The notes under the pieces: generated by a model | Databases searched by the model: none | What the model was told of the DNA's origin: nothing | Seen by the model: the letters and a program-made list of their open reading frames with translations, nothing else | Translations under genes and position numbers: made by a program | NCBI GenBank assembly: GCA_002344215.1 | Contig: DDSV01000014.1 | Span: forward strand, 1-64,000 | From: Akkermansiaceae bacterium UBA2381 | Lineage (GTDB): Bacteria; Verrucomicrobiota; Verrucomicrobiia; Verrucomicrobiales; DEV007 | DNA: 64,000 nt | Direction: 5' to 3' | Shown here: in pieces, positions 16,433 to 25,708 of the stretch | How positions within the stretch are numbered: the first letter of the stretch is position 1 | Layout of the letters: each line of letters starts with the position of its first letter

Positions 16433-17778
16433 GGTATTTCAGGCATTTTGTCAGGGTGGGGAAACTGGCAACGCACGACCGTGCCACTTCCAGGTTGATT
16501 GCTCACCCCGATCGTGCCGCCATGCCCCTGCATTACCTCCGCAGCGAGAGTGAGGCCAAGTCCCATACCGCCCTCGCGTTCTGAGAAAAACGGCTCATGC
16601 CAACGGCGGCAGGCTTCCTCGCTGAAGCCCGGCCCTTCATCGTGTATTTCAAGAGTGGTGCCGGTTGCATCGTGTTCAATTTTGACCTGTATCGTGCCGC
16701 CTTCGGGCATTGCCTGCATGGCGTTAAGAAAAAGGTTTCGCAGGACTTGCTCAATTCGTGGAGCGTCGGCATTGATAGGGGCATATTGATCCCCCGCAAA
16801 GGACGCGGTGACGGTTGCATGATCGAATTGCGGTGCCAACCGATGGAGGACGCGACGAACAAGAAGGGCGAGATCGTGAAGCTCCGTCCGCGGAGGAGCT
16901 GATCGGGCCACGTAGAGCCATTGATTGACGAGGTCGGTGATACGATCCACTTCTTCGCGAATCAAATCGAGTGAGTCGGTATCTAAGGAGTCAAAGTTAC
17001 TCGCGAGAAGATCGGCATGAAGGCGAATCGCCGCAGCGGGGTTGCGGACCTCGTGAGCCAAACTCGTCGCGATGCGCCCGAGGGCGGCAAGTCTCTCCGA
17101 TTGTTGACGCAGAGAGATTTCCTTCCGGAGGCGTTGTCTGCTTTCCTCAAGGGAGCGGGCGAGTGTTCCGATTTCATCGGTACGACCGGTAACATCCTCG
17201 GGCAGTGCTTCCGGATCCTCGAGGTCGAGATTCGGAAGCCAGCGAGTAAGCGTTGCCAGTGGATGGACAATACGGCGGGCCACGAGCGAGGCCAAACCGC
17301 CTCCCAGAGCAGTCACGATCAACGTGGGAAGCAGCCAGGTCGCGGTGGCCGGGAAGAACGAATTCGCCTCCCGAACAAGCACCAGACGGGTGGACTCCTC
17401 TGCGATGGGAGCGACCGAAAGATCCCACCGACCGGAGCGAAGGGAGATCGTTTCTGAACCAGCATGTTGTTTCACGACAGGAATAAGTTCGGACGGAAGC
17501 CCGGAAATTTTTTCACCTGAGCGGTAGAAACCCACCTGAACTCCCAGCACGGATGCGAGATTCTCCGCTAGTTCGGGTGAACGGGGAAGCCGGAGGTGCT
17601 CAACAAAACGGGCGTTTGACCGCGCCGTTTCCGCAAACTGTCGAAGCGACTCACGACGATGGGTGACATCGATCCATCCCACCATGGCGAGGGTCGCCGT
17701 GAGAATAAAAGCCGTAAAAGGGAAAGCAAGCTGGCGGAGTAGCCCACCTTTACCAGCTCGACGATCGGGGAAATCCAT
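16429..17778 (-). CDS. Membrane sensor histidine kinase (partner of the NtrC-like regulator)
   Basis: A 449-residue kinase with two membrane helices (about 17-37 and 146-168) enclosing a periplasmic sensor of about 110 residues, a HAMP-like linker, an H-box LAHEVRNPAAAIRLH with the phosphorylated histidine at 242, and a HATPase domain with the N box (NLFLNAMQAMPEGG), DEGPGF and GGMGLGL. It probably senses an extracytoplasmic signal and phosphorylates the regulator encoded by the overlapping gene. The start is the ATG at 17778; a TTG two codons earlier is possible. The gene heads a kinase-regulator-TonB receptor set. Confidence 0.92.
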   Translation of the reverse strand: MDFPDRRAGKGGLLRQLAFPFTAFILTATLAMVGWIDVTHRRESLRQFAETARSNARFVEHLRLPRSPELAENLASVLGVQVGFYRSGEKISGLPSELIPVVKQHAGSETISLRSGRWDLSVAPIAEESTRLVLVREANSFFPATATWLLPTLIVTALGGGLASLVARRIVHPLATLTRWLPNLDLEDPEALPEDVTGRTDEIGTLARSLEESRQRLRKEISLRQQSERLAALGRIATSLAHEVRNPAAAIRLHADLLASNFDSLDTDSLDLIREEVDRITDLVNQWLYVARSAPPRTELHDLALLVRRVLHRLAPQFDHATVTASFAGDQYAPINADAPRIEQVLRNLFLNAMQAMPEGGTIQVKIEHDATGTTLEIHDEGPGFSEEACRRWHEPFFSEREGGMGLGLTLAAEVMQGHGGTIGVSNQPGSGTVVRCQFPHPDKMPEIP

Positions 17779-17862
17779 GGTCAAATATTGACCGGGAACC
17801 GAATTGGGGACAGTGATATATTTAAATCTGGTCTATTTTTGCTCACTTGTGATTCAGGAGGC

Positions 17863-18351
17863 TTACTTTAACTCCCCGGACTTCCACTTCCGGATGAAGG
17901 CTCCGCAACCGTCCTCGAGCAGGTCAAGAACCTCTTCGAAATCCTCCGGACCGCCGCAGTAGGGATCAGGAACCTCCTTTTGGGAGTGGGCCTCGCAGAA
18001 GTCGCAAAAGAGCACGAGTTTTGCCCTGGGGCCGTTACATTTCCTTTTCAGCACTTCCAGATCACGATAGTTGCTGCGGTCCATCGCAAAGATCCAGTCG
18101 AACTCGGCGAAGTCATCTACGGTGACCTGGCGGGCCCGGCCCTTCATCGGGACACCGCGCGCCCGACCGGCCGCGATCATGCGTGAGTCCGGCGGTCCTC
18201 CGATGTGGTAACCGGCGGTACCCGCCGAATCGACCTCGAACCTGCCTGACAGTCCCTCCCGCTGTAGGAGATGATTCATCACGTTTTCTCCGGCAGGCGA
18301 GCGACAGATGTTGCCGAGACAGACAAAAAGGAGACGGGTCGGTTGGGTCAT
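17863..18351 (-). CDS. Low-molecular-weight protein tyrosine phosphatase
   Basis: A 162-residue cytoplasmic phosphatase with the P-loop CLGNICRSP (Cys11 nucleophile, Arg17 phosphate binding) close to the N-terminus and the general-acid DPY motif in VPDPYCGG near the C-terminus, a standard full-length LMW-PTP. Such enzymes dephosphorylate tyrosine kinases of exopolysaccharide synthesis, or arginine-phosphate, in bacteria; no BY-kinase gene is near, so the substrate is open. The ATG at 18351 is used because it puts the P-loop at the usual distance from the N-terminus. It lies about 85 bases after the kinase gene start and diverges from the hemolysin III gene. Confidence 0.93.
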   Translation of the reverse strand: MTQPTRLLFVCLGNICRSPAGENVMNHLLQREGLSGRFEVDSAGTAGYHIGGPPDSRMIAAGRARGVPMKGRARQVTVDDFAEFDWIFAMDRSNYRDLEVLKRKCNGPRAKLVLFCDFCEAHSQKEVPDPYCGGPEDFEEVLDLLEDGCGAFIRKWKSGELK

Positions 18352-18471
18352 GAGGGTTAGGGTTGCCCCTGGGTGAGGCATTTGTCAAAGGCGGACCGTG
18401 AGCAGTCGGAAAGCTCAGGACCGGGAATGATTTTATTGGCGAATTCCCGCATTGTTGCCGAATATTACTCC

Positions 18472-19119
18472 ATGAACGAGCGCAGTGTTCTTTGCGAAAG
18501 TCATGCTGAGGAGGTCGCCAACACTGTCAGTCACGCGATTGGCGCGATCCTCAGTGTCGTCGGTCTCGGGCTCATGCTCTATCTGGCGATTCCACTCTCC
18601 GGGTGGCACGTCGTGGGAGTGTCAGTTTTCGGCGGCAGTCTCGTGCTGCTCTACGGAGCCTCGGCGATCTATCATTTTGTTACCACCCACGGGAAGAAGC
18701 GCCTGTTTCAGATTCTTGATCACGCGCTCATTTTTGTGCTGATCGCGGGGAGCTACACGCCCTGGCTTCTCGTGAACCTGCGTGGTCCCTGGGGTTGGTC
18801 GCTGCTCGCCGCGGTATGGGGCATCGCGCTCGGAGGTGTCATCCTGAAAACCATTCTGCTACCGCGCTTCGACAAGCTGGGCACCGCGCTTTATGTCCTG
18901 ATGGGGTGGATGATCTGCATCGCGATCCGGCCGCTGATGGAGTCGGTCAACGGCGTCGGGATGGCCTGGCTGGTCGCGGGTGGTCTCTGCTACACGGGAG
19001 GCGTTGCGTTTTACCTGCGGCGGAATCTCCGCTTCGGACATTTTATCTGGCACCTGTTTGTGATGGCAGGGAGCCTCTGCCATGTCCTTGCGGTGATCTT
19101 CGGTGTCTTGGTGGTGTAG
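18472..19119 (+). CDS. Hemolysin III/PAQR-family membrane protein
   Basis: A 215-residue protein with seven predicted membrane helices and the family signature SHAIGAILSVVGL near the start, the GASAIYHF motif, DHALIFVLIAGSYTPW, and GHFIWHLFVMAGSLCH near the end. The conserved histidines and Ser/Asp residues make the zinc site of PAQR receptors. Bacterial members (YqfA/TrhA, HlyIII) affect membrane fatty-acid homeostasis; haemolysis is not a reliable function. The ATG at 18472 is used because upstream codons carry no homology. The stop codon lies inside one arm of an inverted repeat shared with the next, convergent gene. Confidence 0.9.
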   Translation: MNERSVLCESHAEEVANTVSHAIGAILSVVGLGLMLYLAIPLSGWHVVGVSVFGGSLVLLYGASAIYHFVTTHGKKRLFQILDHALIFVLIAGSYTPWLLVNLRGPWGWSLLAAVWGIALGGVILKTILLPRFDKLGTALYVLMGWMICIAIRPLMESVNGVGMAWLVAGGLCYTGGVAFYLRRNLRFGHFIWHLFVMAGSLCHVLAVIFGVLVV

Positions 19120-19180
19120 CGAAGGTCGTGAGTTTTTCGGGCTGACCGCGAGAGGACGAAGGTCTCACGACCTTCGCTAC
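19116..19180. repeat. 17-bp perfect inverted repeat between convergent genes
   Basis: GTAGCGAAGGTCGTGAG at 19116-19132 is perfectly repeated in inverse at 19164-19180, with a 31-base spacer. The TAG inside each arm is used as the stop codon of the gene running into it: hemolysin III on plus, DUF1552 on minus. It may work as a bidirectional terminator or be a REP-like mobile palindrome. Confidence 0.8.
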
Positions 19181-20469
19181 GCCTCCAGGCCCTTCACTCC
19201 CGCCGCCGAGCTGCTCCCGAAGGAGTCGACCTCAAGGCCCATTCGTTGAGCGATCGGGACAAAGAGATTCGCGAGAGGGGTGTTCTCTTTCTCGTCGTGG
19301 GCGACGTAGCCCTGGTGTTTAAATCCGCCGCCGGCGACAATGATGGGGAGGTTGCGCCAGTCATGGCTGCTCGCGTTGCCGAGATTCGATCCGTAGAGCA
19401 CTGTGGTGTGATCAAGCAGAGACCGGCCGTTCTCGGTGACCGATTTCAGTTTGCCGAGAAACCCGGCGAGGACGTCAAACTCGGCTTCTTCGATGATCTT
19501 AAGTTCGTCGATCTTGGCGGGATCCTTGCCATGGTGGGAAAGATTGTGCCAATCGCTTTTGACCCCGGGGATAGTGGGCACGGCATTCATGCCCGCGAGT
19601 TGGAAGGTGATGGTGCGGGTCGAATCGGTCTGAAGGGCGAGGACGATCATCTCGTTCATCAGCCGCTGTTTGGCGATGGCATCGTTCTTGTCCTGAATGT
19701 CTTTGGGTGGCTCAGCGCCAATCTGTGGTTTCGGCTTCTGCACCCACCCTTCCGATTCCTGTAGACGGATCTCCAGGTCGCGTACTGAGGTGAGATATTC
19801 GTCGAGCTTTTCACGATCACGTTCGCCGAGGCCTTTCCCCAGATCCTTCGCTTCACCGAGAACGGTGTCGAGGATGCTGCGACCGCGTTTGAAATTCTTC
19901 ATCTCCGCGGCGACCTCCGCCTCGGATCCCTGAATAAAAAGCGCTTTGAAAAGCTTTGCGGGTGAGGTTTCGCCGGGGATTTCGACGCCATTCGCGGTCC
20001 ATGACATGGAACGCCCGTTCGTGGAAAGGCTGAGGAAAGGATAGCGGGTTTCGCTGCCGATCTCGTTGGCGATGAGTTGATCGAGAGAGATACTGTTTTT
20101 AAAACCGGCAAGTCCCGGGCGGCGTGCCGAGGTCAGCCAGGTCATCTCGGAAGCGTGACCATTGTTGCCCTGTTGATCCGGGTGGGAGAGGCCCGAGAAA
20201 AGGGTGAAGTCCGACCGGTAGTCCTTCAGCTTCGAGAGATACTGGCCCGGCTCGTAGTCGACTCCGGCGGTCGAGGGGAAAAGGTGCGGTCCGTGGAACC
20301 CGAGGGTGGCGCACATTGCGACAAAACGTTTCGGTGAACCGGGGGCCGCCCGTGAGAAGGCCGGAGTCATCGCTTCGAGGAAGGGAAGACCCATCATGGC
20401 ACCTCCGGCTCCGCGCAGAAAGTGGCGGCGGCTGAGAGCTTTACCGGTGGATAGGTAGGGGGGAGTCAT
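19177..20469 (-). CDS. DUF1552 protein, Tat-exported
   Basis: A 430-residue protein with a twin-arginine signal (SRRHFLRG at 13-20) followed by a hydrophobic stretch, then the DUF1552 body (RFVAMCATLGFHGPHLFP, GHASEMTWLTS, ISLDQLIANEIG, SDWHNLSHHG, TTVLYGSNLGNASSHDWRNLP). The family is related to sulfatase-like DUF1501 proteins, is abundant in Planctomycetes and Verrucomicrobia and almost always sits beside a DUF1592 cytochrome-type gene, as here 61 bases upstream on the same strand. The molecular role is not established; periplasmic breakdown of complex organic matter is the usual suggestion. A low-complexity TTTCAGGTTT spacer separates it from its partner. Confidence 0.9.
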   Translation of the reverse strand: MTPPYLSTGKALSRRHFLRGAGGAMMGLPFLEAMTPAFSRAAPGSPKRFVAMCATLGFHGPHLFPSTAGVDYEPGQYLSKLKDYRSDFTLFSGLSHPDQQGNNGHASEMTWLTSARRPGLAGFKNSISLDQLIANEIGSETRYPFLSLSTNGRSMSWTANGVEIPGETSPAKLFKALFIQGSEAEVAAEMKNFKRGRSILDTVLGEAKDLGKGLGERDREKLDEYLTSVRDLEIRLQESEGWVQKPKPQIGAEPPKDIQDKNDAIAKQRLMNEMIVLALQTDSTRTITFQLAGMNAVPTIPGVKSDWHNLSHHGKDPAKIDELKIIEEAEFDVLAGFLGKLKSVTENGRSLLDHTTVLYGSNLGNASSHDWRNLPIIVAGGGFKHQGYVAHDEKENTPLANLFVPIAQRMGLEVDSFGSSSAAGVKGLEA

Positions 20470-20478
20470 CGCGGGAAA

Positions 20479-20516
20479 AGTTTCAGGTTTGAGGTTTCAA
20501 GTTTCAAGTTTTTGAA
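20479..20516. repeat. Low-complexity GTTTCA/GTTTGA spacer repeat
   Basis: AGTTTCAGGTTTGAGGTTTC and two following AAGTTTC units fill most of the 61-base gap between the DUF1592 and DUF1552 genes. It resembles the run at 327-350. Confidence 0.6.
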
Positions 20517-20530
20517 GAACCTGCTGGTAT

Positions 20531-22981
20531 TCACTTGTGGCGGAAGATTTCGGAAGTGGCGGCGAGAAGGATGAGGTCGCGGAGGCCGTACCCTGATTCT
20601 CCGGATTTGGCGACGAGGGCATTGATTTCCGGACGATCTGAGAAGCCCATTTCGCGTCCGGTGGCAAAGGTGAGGAGTTTTGTCAGGAAGGCTTTCGCAA
20701 GGAGAGCCCGGTCGGCGGCGATGAGATCCCGGAACTCCGGATAGTTGGCGAAGCTTCGCCCGTCCTGCAATTGACCGCTGGAATCGACGGGAGGGCCGAT
20801 CCGGTAGCGGATCCCTTTGTCTCCGGCCCACTTCTCGGTCGGTTTCTCTCCTTCGCCGATGCTGCGGAAATTCTCCCGCCAGCCGCCGATGGGATCAAAA
20901 CTCTCGAGTGCGAAGCCAGGGGGATCGATCATCTCGTGGCAGGACTGGCAGCTCTCTGAACTCCGGTGTTTTGCCAATAGCTCTCTCAGGGTGGTGGCTC
21001 CCCGGATATCGGGCTCCACTCCAGGGATTCCCGGAGGAGGGGGGGCGGGATGGTTGCCGAGAATGCGTTCATTGATCCAGACGCCCCGAAGGACGGGTGA
21101 ACTGTTTGTTCCGTTCGCGGAGACCTTGAGGACACTGGCCTGGGTGAGAAATCCTCCGCGCATCGAATCAGGAGGGAGGGCCACTTTCGTGATGGCCGCC
21201 GAGGTGACTCCTTCAATCCCGTAGTGCTTCGCGAGACGCCAGTTGAGCATCGCGAAGTCCGACTTTACCAGATGGGAAGAGTCGAGATTGCGGGTGATCA
21301 ATTCACGGAAATAGGCCCGGGTTTCCTGGACCATGGACTCCTGCAGGTAGCGATCGAATTCAGGAAAGAGCACCTCGTCGGGATTGGTGAATTCAATGCT
21401 GCGCAAATCGAGCCAGGAATCGGTAAAGTCGTTGATAAACCGGCCGAAATTCGCTGATCCGAGGAGACGGTCGGCGTGGATACGGAGGGCGGCGGGATCG
21501 GCGGTGAGTTGACCGGCGGCGGCGGCGGTCCGCGCTTCCGCATCCGGAAGGGTTCGGGTGAGAAAGTAGGAGAGACGCGAGGCGAGGGCGTGGTCATCGA
21601 GTTTGCCCGCCCTCTCGTTGAGGTAAAGAAACTCGGGGGAACATAACAGGGCGGCCAGTGAGGTGCGGAGGGCGCTTTCGAAATTTTCTCCTTCGGTCAT
21701 CTGCCCCTGAAAGAGGATGAGGTAGGGCGCGATCGTTTCATCATCGGCGGAACGGCGGAAAGCGGCCGAGGCAAAGCGCTTCAATACGGGGGTGACCTCG
21801 GCGGTCGGATCGGTCGAAACGATTTCAAATTTCGGAATGTAATATTTCTTTTGTTTCTCCGCGGGATTCCCCGGTTCGATTTCGCGGCGTTGCAGTCCTT
21901 CGAAAATGAGATCGTGACCTTTTGACGGAAAACGTTCCGTGATGGGGCCTTCGATCTCGACGGAGGCAATGGCGAGACCGGGACCGGGATATTGGGCAAG
22001 CCCGTTCTTTTTGATAAGATATTCCGGATCGTAGAGGCCCTGGGGAGTGATCTCGACCATGGTGTTTGCCTCCATCCAGACGGTCAGTTCGATGGATTGG
22101 GTTTCGCCGGGGGAGAAGGAGTAATAGCCGTAAGTCGGCCGTGCCGCGGCCCGTGAGAAGGTGGTTCCACCGACGGCAAAGATCACCGGCTTGTCGCTCT
22201 GGTAGGCATAGCCGGTCACCCGGATACGGTGCAGACCCGGTCGTTTGGCGTTGGCGGTGCGCAGCATTCCCGTTGGATAGCCGAGTTCGCGAAAGAACAC
22301 GACGGCTCCATCGGGGGCCCGGTGCCAGGCTTTGCCGATGTGTTCCTCTCCCTCCCTCGTTTCCGCGTAGGAGGTGGTGACTTTGTCAGGGGTCGGGGCA
22401 CTCGTCTGTTTGGCGATGGCACTGTCGATCGCGAGGGTGGCGAGATCGAGATAGTTCCGCATCTGGGAACTCGATACCCCGAGCGATTCGCCAATGGTAT
22501 CGAACTCGCCCGAGCGCCCATCCTCCGGTAGCGACCCGATGGCGTCGAGACGGATCCCGAGCAGGTCGTTCACGGTATTCTCATACTCGCGGCGGTTGAG
22601 GCGACGGAGCACGGTTCCCTTGTGTGCTTCATGGGCTTCCGCGAGAGGAGGGGCGAGTGTATCGCCGAAAATACGCTTTTCACCCGCGGACGGCGGGTCG
22701 TTTTCCCTGGGCGGCATCTCGCCATTTGCGACGCGGTCATAGAGTCGGACCCATTTGGCCAGGGCTGCTTTATCGGTGAGATCGCGGGATAGAGCGTCGA
22801 GGTTCAAGCCTCCCTTCGCCGACTGGTCATCGTGGCATTCGTAGCAATGTTTGTCGAAGAAGGGCAGGAGTTTCCCTGAAAAGTCAGAGGAGAACACCGC
22901 CGTGAAAGGAAGCGCAAGACACGCGGAACTTAGAATAAGGAGGCTTTTCGATTCGAATCGAAACCGGGCAAACGGGTGCAT
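20531..22981 (-). CDS. DUF1592/DUF1588/DUF1585 planctomycete-type cytochrome protein
   Basis: An 816-residue exported protein. After a signal peptide (about 12-31) comes a cytochrome c-like segment with haem site CYECH (46-50), then the DUF1587/DUF1595/DUF1592/DUF1588/DUF1585 series (RRLNRREYENTVNDLLGI, ALLCSPEFLYL, DFAMLNWRLAKHYGI, RGGFLTQASVL, GVWINERILG) and a second haem-like site CQSCH at about 678-682. The double CxxCH suggests electron transfer linked to oxidation of an organic substrate in the periplasm. It is the partner of the DUF1552 gene just downstream. The start is the ATG at 22981; a GTG 11 codons upstream is less likely. Confidence 0.9.
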   Translation of the reverse strand: MHPFARFRFESKSLLILSSACLALPFTAVFSSDFSGKLLPFFDKHCYECHDDQSAKGGLNLDALSRDLTDKAALAKWVRLYDRVANGEMPPRENDPPSAGEKRIFGDTLAPPLAEAHEAHKGTVLRRLNRREYENTVNDLLGIRLDAIGSLPEDGRSGEFDTIGESLGVSSSQMRNYLDLATLAIDSAIAKQTSAPTPDKVTTSYAETREGEEHIGKAWHRAPDGAVVFFRELGYPTGMLRTANAKRPGLHRIRVTGYAYQSDKPVIFAVGGTTFSRAAARPTYGYYSFSPGETQSIELTVWMEANTMVEITPQGLYDPEYLIKKNGLAQYPGPGLAIASVEIEGPITERFPSKGHDLIFEGLQRREIEPGNPAEKQKKYYIPKFEIVSTDPTAEVTPVLKRFASAAFRRSADDETIAPYLILFQGQMTEGENFESALRTSLAALLCSPEFLYLNERAGKLDDHALASRLSYFLTRTLPDAEARTAAAAGQLTADPAALRIHADRLLGSANFGRFINDFTDSWLDLRSIEFTNPDEVLFPEFDRYLQESMVQETRAYFRELITRNLDSSHLVKSDFAMLNWRLAKHYGIEGVTSAAITKVALPPDSMRGGFLTQASVLKVSANGTNSSPVLRGVWINERILGNHPAPPPPGIPGVEPDIRGATTLRELLAKHRSSESCQSCHEMIDPPGFALESFDPIGGWRENFRSIGEGEKPTEKWAGDKGIRYRIGPPVDSSGQLQDGRSFANYPEFRDLIAADRALLAKAFLTKLLTFATGREMGFSDRPEINALVAKSGESGYGLRDLILLAATSEIFRHK

Positions 22982-23134
22982 GGACGGGGGCGCGAAGCTG
23001 ATGATCGGGGACACCTAGAATAACGCGAGGAGACCCGTTTCTCACGAAAAATCACCAATTTTCGCGGTATTGAGCCCGGCCCGGAGTGAGCCGGTCCCGG
23101 TGATTTTCGCGAGATTGCCCGGAATGGATTTTCC

Positions 23135-23410
23135 TCAGCCCCTTTCGAGATCGCTCTCAGCAGCCGAAAAGGCCAGCTCGAGGGCTTCGATCGCAGTCTG
23201 CTCGTCCTCTCCGGTAACCTCAATGTCAATGACCGTTCCCATCGTGGCGCACAAGGCGATCACACTCAGGATGCTCCGAACGTCGGCGATCTTTTCGTCG
23301 CAACTCATCAGGATGGTCGAACTGAACCGCTGCGCGACGCGCACGAGCTGTGCCGCCGGTCGTAGATGCAGACCTTCATTCCAGGGAACCACAACGGTAG
23401 AGCGCTTCAT
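23135..23410 (-). CDS. HPr-family phosphocarrier protein
   Basis: A 91-residue HPr with the active-site motif GLHLRPA (His15) and a serine at position 46 in VRSILSV, the HprK regulatory site. The rest of the fold matches HPr length and pattern. HPr takes phosphate from enzyme I at His15 and passes it to sugar-specific EIIA, or acts purely as a regulator when phosphorylated at Ser46. No enzyme I, EII or HprK gene lies in the window, so whether a transport PTS exists is not visible; many Verrucomicrobia keep only regulatory PTS parts. It lies about 130 bases downstream of fabF. Confidence 0.88.
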   Translation of the reverse strand: MKRSTVVVPWNEGLHLRPAAQLVRVAQRFSSTILMSCDEKIADVRSILSVIALCATMGTVIDIEVTGEDEQTAIEALELAFSAAESDLERG

Positions 23411-23542
23411 TGAGGGGATTAGACACTCGATAGTCTTTACTGTTCAATTCCCGTCGTCGAAGCACGCAAATGCTGACGGGAGACAAGCCCGCAGGAGCTT
23501 GCCAGGGCCGAGCTCCAGGTTGGCAGCGCTCCTTGAGACGAC

Positions 23543-24787
23543 TCAGAGACGTTCCACGACGAGGGAGGCATTGGTGCCACCAAATCCGAAGGAGTTGCTC
23601 AATATGGCACTGCAGTTCAGCTCCCTCGCCTCATTCGGGACGTAGTCCAGATCGCAATCCGGATCCGGATTGTCGAGATTGATCGTTGGCGGGACGACCC
23701 GGTCCCGCAAGGCAAGGACACAGGCGGCGAGCTCCACCCCGCCGGCGGCTCCAAGGAGGTGCCCCGTCATGGATTTGGTCGAACTGATCGCCAGGCCATT
23801 TTTCGCGTGATCCCCGAAGGATCGTTTGATCGCCAGGGTTTCCGCGAAATCCCCCTGAGGCGTGGAGGTGCCATGGGCGTTGATATAGTCGATCTGATTC
23901 GGATTTAAACCGGCTCGTGCGAGCGCCCTATCCATACACTCGCTTGCTCCGCGGCCTTCGGGATGGGGTATTGTCGGGTGATAGGCATCGGCCGAGGTTC
24001 CATATCCGGAAAGCTCACAGAGGATGTCCGCTCCCCGGCGTCTCGCGTGCTCGTATTCCTCAAGCACCACGACACCCGCTCCTTCGCCCATCACAAATCC
24101 GTCCCGATCCCGGTCGAAGGGGCGGGAGGCTCCTTCGGGATCGTCGTTGCGGAGGCTGAGCGCACGCATCTTTGAGAATCCCGCATAGGCAATATACATG
24201 ATGATCGACTCCGATCCGCCCGCGATCATGACGTCGGCGTCTCCGAACTTGATCGTCTTCCAGGCCTCACCGATTGCATGGGTTCCGCTGGCACAGGCTG
24301 AGGTGACGCAGAAGTTCGGACCGGTAATCCCGAAGTCCATCGCGACAATACCCCCGGCCGCGTTTCCTATCATCATGGGAATGATAAACGGAGAGAGTTT
24401 ACCGTAACCTCCCGATTTCAAAGCCCCGATGCCCTCATCGATCAGGCGAAGGCCTCCGATCCCGGTTCCCAGAAACGCTCCCGCTCTCCCCGGGTCTCCA
24501 CTTGAAAAATCCAGGCCTGACTGGGTGACAGCCATCTTTGAGGCGGCGACCGAAAATCCAATATAGCGGTCCGCCCTTTTGGCATCCCGGTGGTTTGCAA
24601 AATAGGGAGCCGTGTCGAAATCGCGCACTTCGGCCCCGATCCGGCTCGGGACGCCGGAGGCATCGAAATGGGTCACCGGACCGATACCGCTTTTTCCATT
24701 AACCAGATTCTGCCAAAAGGTCTCAACATCACAACCCATTGAGGTGACGACTCCCATGCCCGTAATGACAACTCGACGGCTTTCCAT
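23543..24787 (-). CDS. fabF: Beta-ketoacyl-ACP synthase II
   Basis: A 414-residue KAS II with the full Cys-His-His triad: Cys165 in TSACASGTH, His305 in NAHGTSTPQGD and His343 in KSMTGHLLGAAGG. The N-terminus RRVVITGMGVVTSMG and the C-terminus NSFGFGGTNASLVVERL are standard for FabF. It condenses malonyl-ACP with acyl-ACP in the fatty-acid elongation cycle in the cytoplasm. ATG 24787 is chosen because homology begins right after it; 46 upstream codons are spurious. No acpP, fabG or fabD gene is adjacent on the same strand, unlike the common fab cluster. Confidence 0.95.
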   Translation of the reverse strand: MESRRVVITGMGVVTSMGCDVETFWQNLVNGKSGIGPVTHFDASGVPSRIGAEVRDFDTAPYFANHRDAKRADRYIGFSVAASKMAVTQSGLDFSSGDPGRAGAFLGTGIGGLRLIDEGIGALKSGGYGKLSPFIIPMMIGNAAGGIVAMDFGITGPNFCVTSACASGTHAIGEAWKTIKFGDADVMIAGGSESIIMYIAYAGFSKMRALSLRNDDPEGASRPFDRDRDGFVMGEGAGVVVLEEYEHARRRGADILCELSGYGTSADAYHPTIPHPEGRGASECMDRALARAGLNPNQIDYINAHGTSTPQGDFAETLAIKRSFGDHAKNGLAISSTKSMTGHLLGAAGGVELAACVLALRDRVVPPTINLDNPDPDCDLDYVPNEARELNCSAILSNSFGFGGTNASLVVERL

Positions 24788-24940
24788 TTCTCTTAAGTAC
24801 GGATCGTCCGGCCAGACCCCCCGAATTGCAACCTTCCAGTTCAAAGGGGGCTTAATAGCCTGACTTCGCCACCGGCCCAAGCGGGAATCCGTTTTGACTC
24901 GACCGATTATTGCGCTCCATTGCAATGACTTACCGGAGAT

Positions 24941-25708
24941 ATGAGTTCAAGAATTGCATTGGTGACAGGGGCAAGCAAGGGCGTCGGGCGCGGAATCGCC
25001 TACGGCATGGCCGATGCCGGATGGGATGTGGCCATCAATTATCACAGCGACGCGGCCGGCGCGGAAGAGACCAAACGGATTATCGAGGGAAAAGGCCGCC
25101 GATGTCTGACCGTTTCGGGTGATGTCGGGGAAAAAGCCGACGTGGAAGCCATGTTTGCGGCAGTGATGGCTGAATTCGGCCAACTGGACTGCCTTGTGAA
25201 CAATGCGGGGCGCCAGACATGGTCTTCGCTGCTCGACCTTTCCGAGGCGGATTGGGACAAGACCATCAAGACCAACCTCAAGGGCAGTTTTCTCTGCACC
25301 CAGGCTGCGGCGCGAATCATGAAAGATCTGGAGCGGGGTGGCTCCATCATCAACATCGGATCCGGTGCCAACAAACAACCCTTTCTCAATCTCGTCGATT
25401 ATTGCGCTTCAAAGGGCGGGCTCGATCAGCTCACCCGCGTGAGCGCCTGCGAGTTGGGCCAGTACGGGATCCGCGTCAACTGCGTTGCTCCCGGAGCCAT
25501 CGAGATCGAGCGGACCCGTGAGGAGTCCGATGATTATGCCGGAACCTGGTCACCACTCACTCCGATGGGTCGAATCGGCCTGCCCGAGGACATTGCCCGC
25601 ATGGTCGTCCACCTCGCCGATGACGCCGCCAACTTTGTGACCGGCCAAACCATCTACGTTGACGGCGGACTCTGGACGAAGACACATTGGCCTTATAAAG
25701 CGGTTTAG
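24941..25708 (+). CDS. Short-chain dehydrogenase/reductase (SDR)
   Basis: A 255-residue classical SDR: cofactor motif TGASKGVG (9-16), NNAG (87-90), catalytic Ser141, Tyr154 and Lys158 in YCASK with the expected 13-residue Ser-Tyr spacing, and the C-terminal TGQTIYVDGG motif. It resembles 3-oxoacyl-ACP reductases and glucose 1-dehydrogenases; the position head-to-head with fabF, about 150 bases apart, makes a FabG-like role possible but not proven. The cofactor is probably NADP(H), judging from no acidic residue at the end of the second strand (AINYHSD). The gene ends in a structured repeat just after its stop. Confidence 0.9.
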   Translation: MSSRIALVTGASKGVGRGIAYGMADAGWDVAINYHSDAAGAEETKRIIEGKGRRCLTVSGDVGEKADVEAMFAAVMAEFGQLDCLVNNAGRQTWSSLLDLSEADWDKTIKTNLKGSFLCTQAAARIMKDLERGGSIINIGSGANKQPFLNLVDYCASKGGLDQLTRVSACELGQYGIRVNCVAPGAIEIERTREESDDYAGTWSPLTPMGRIGLPEDIARMVVHLADDAANFVTGQTIYVDGGLWTKTHWPYKAV

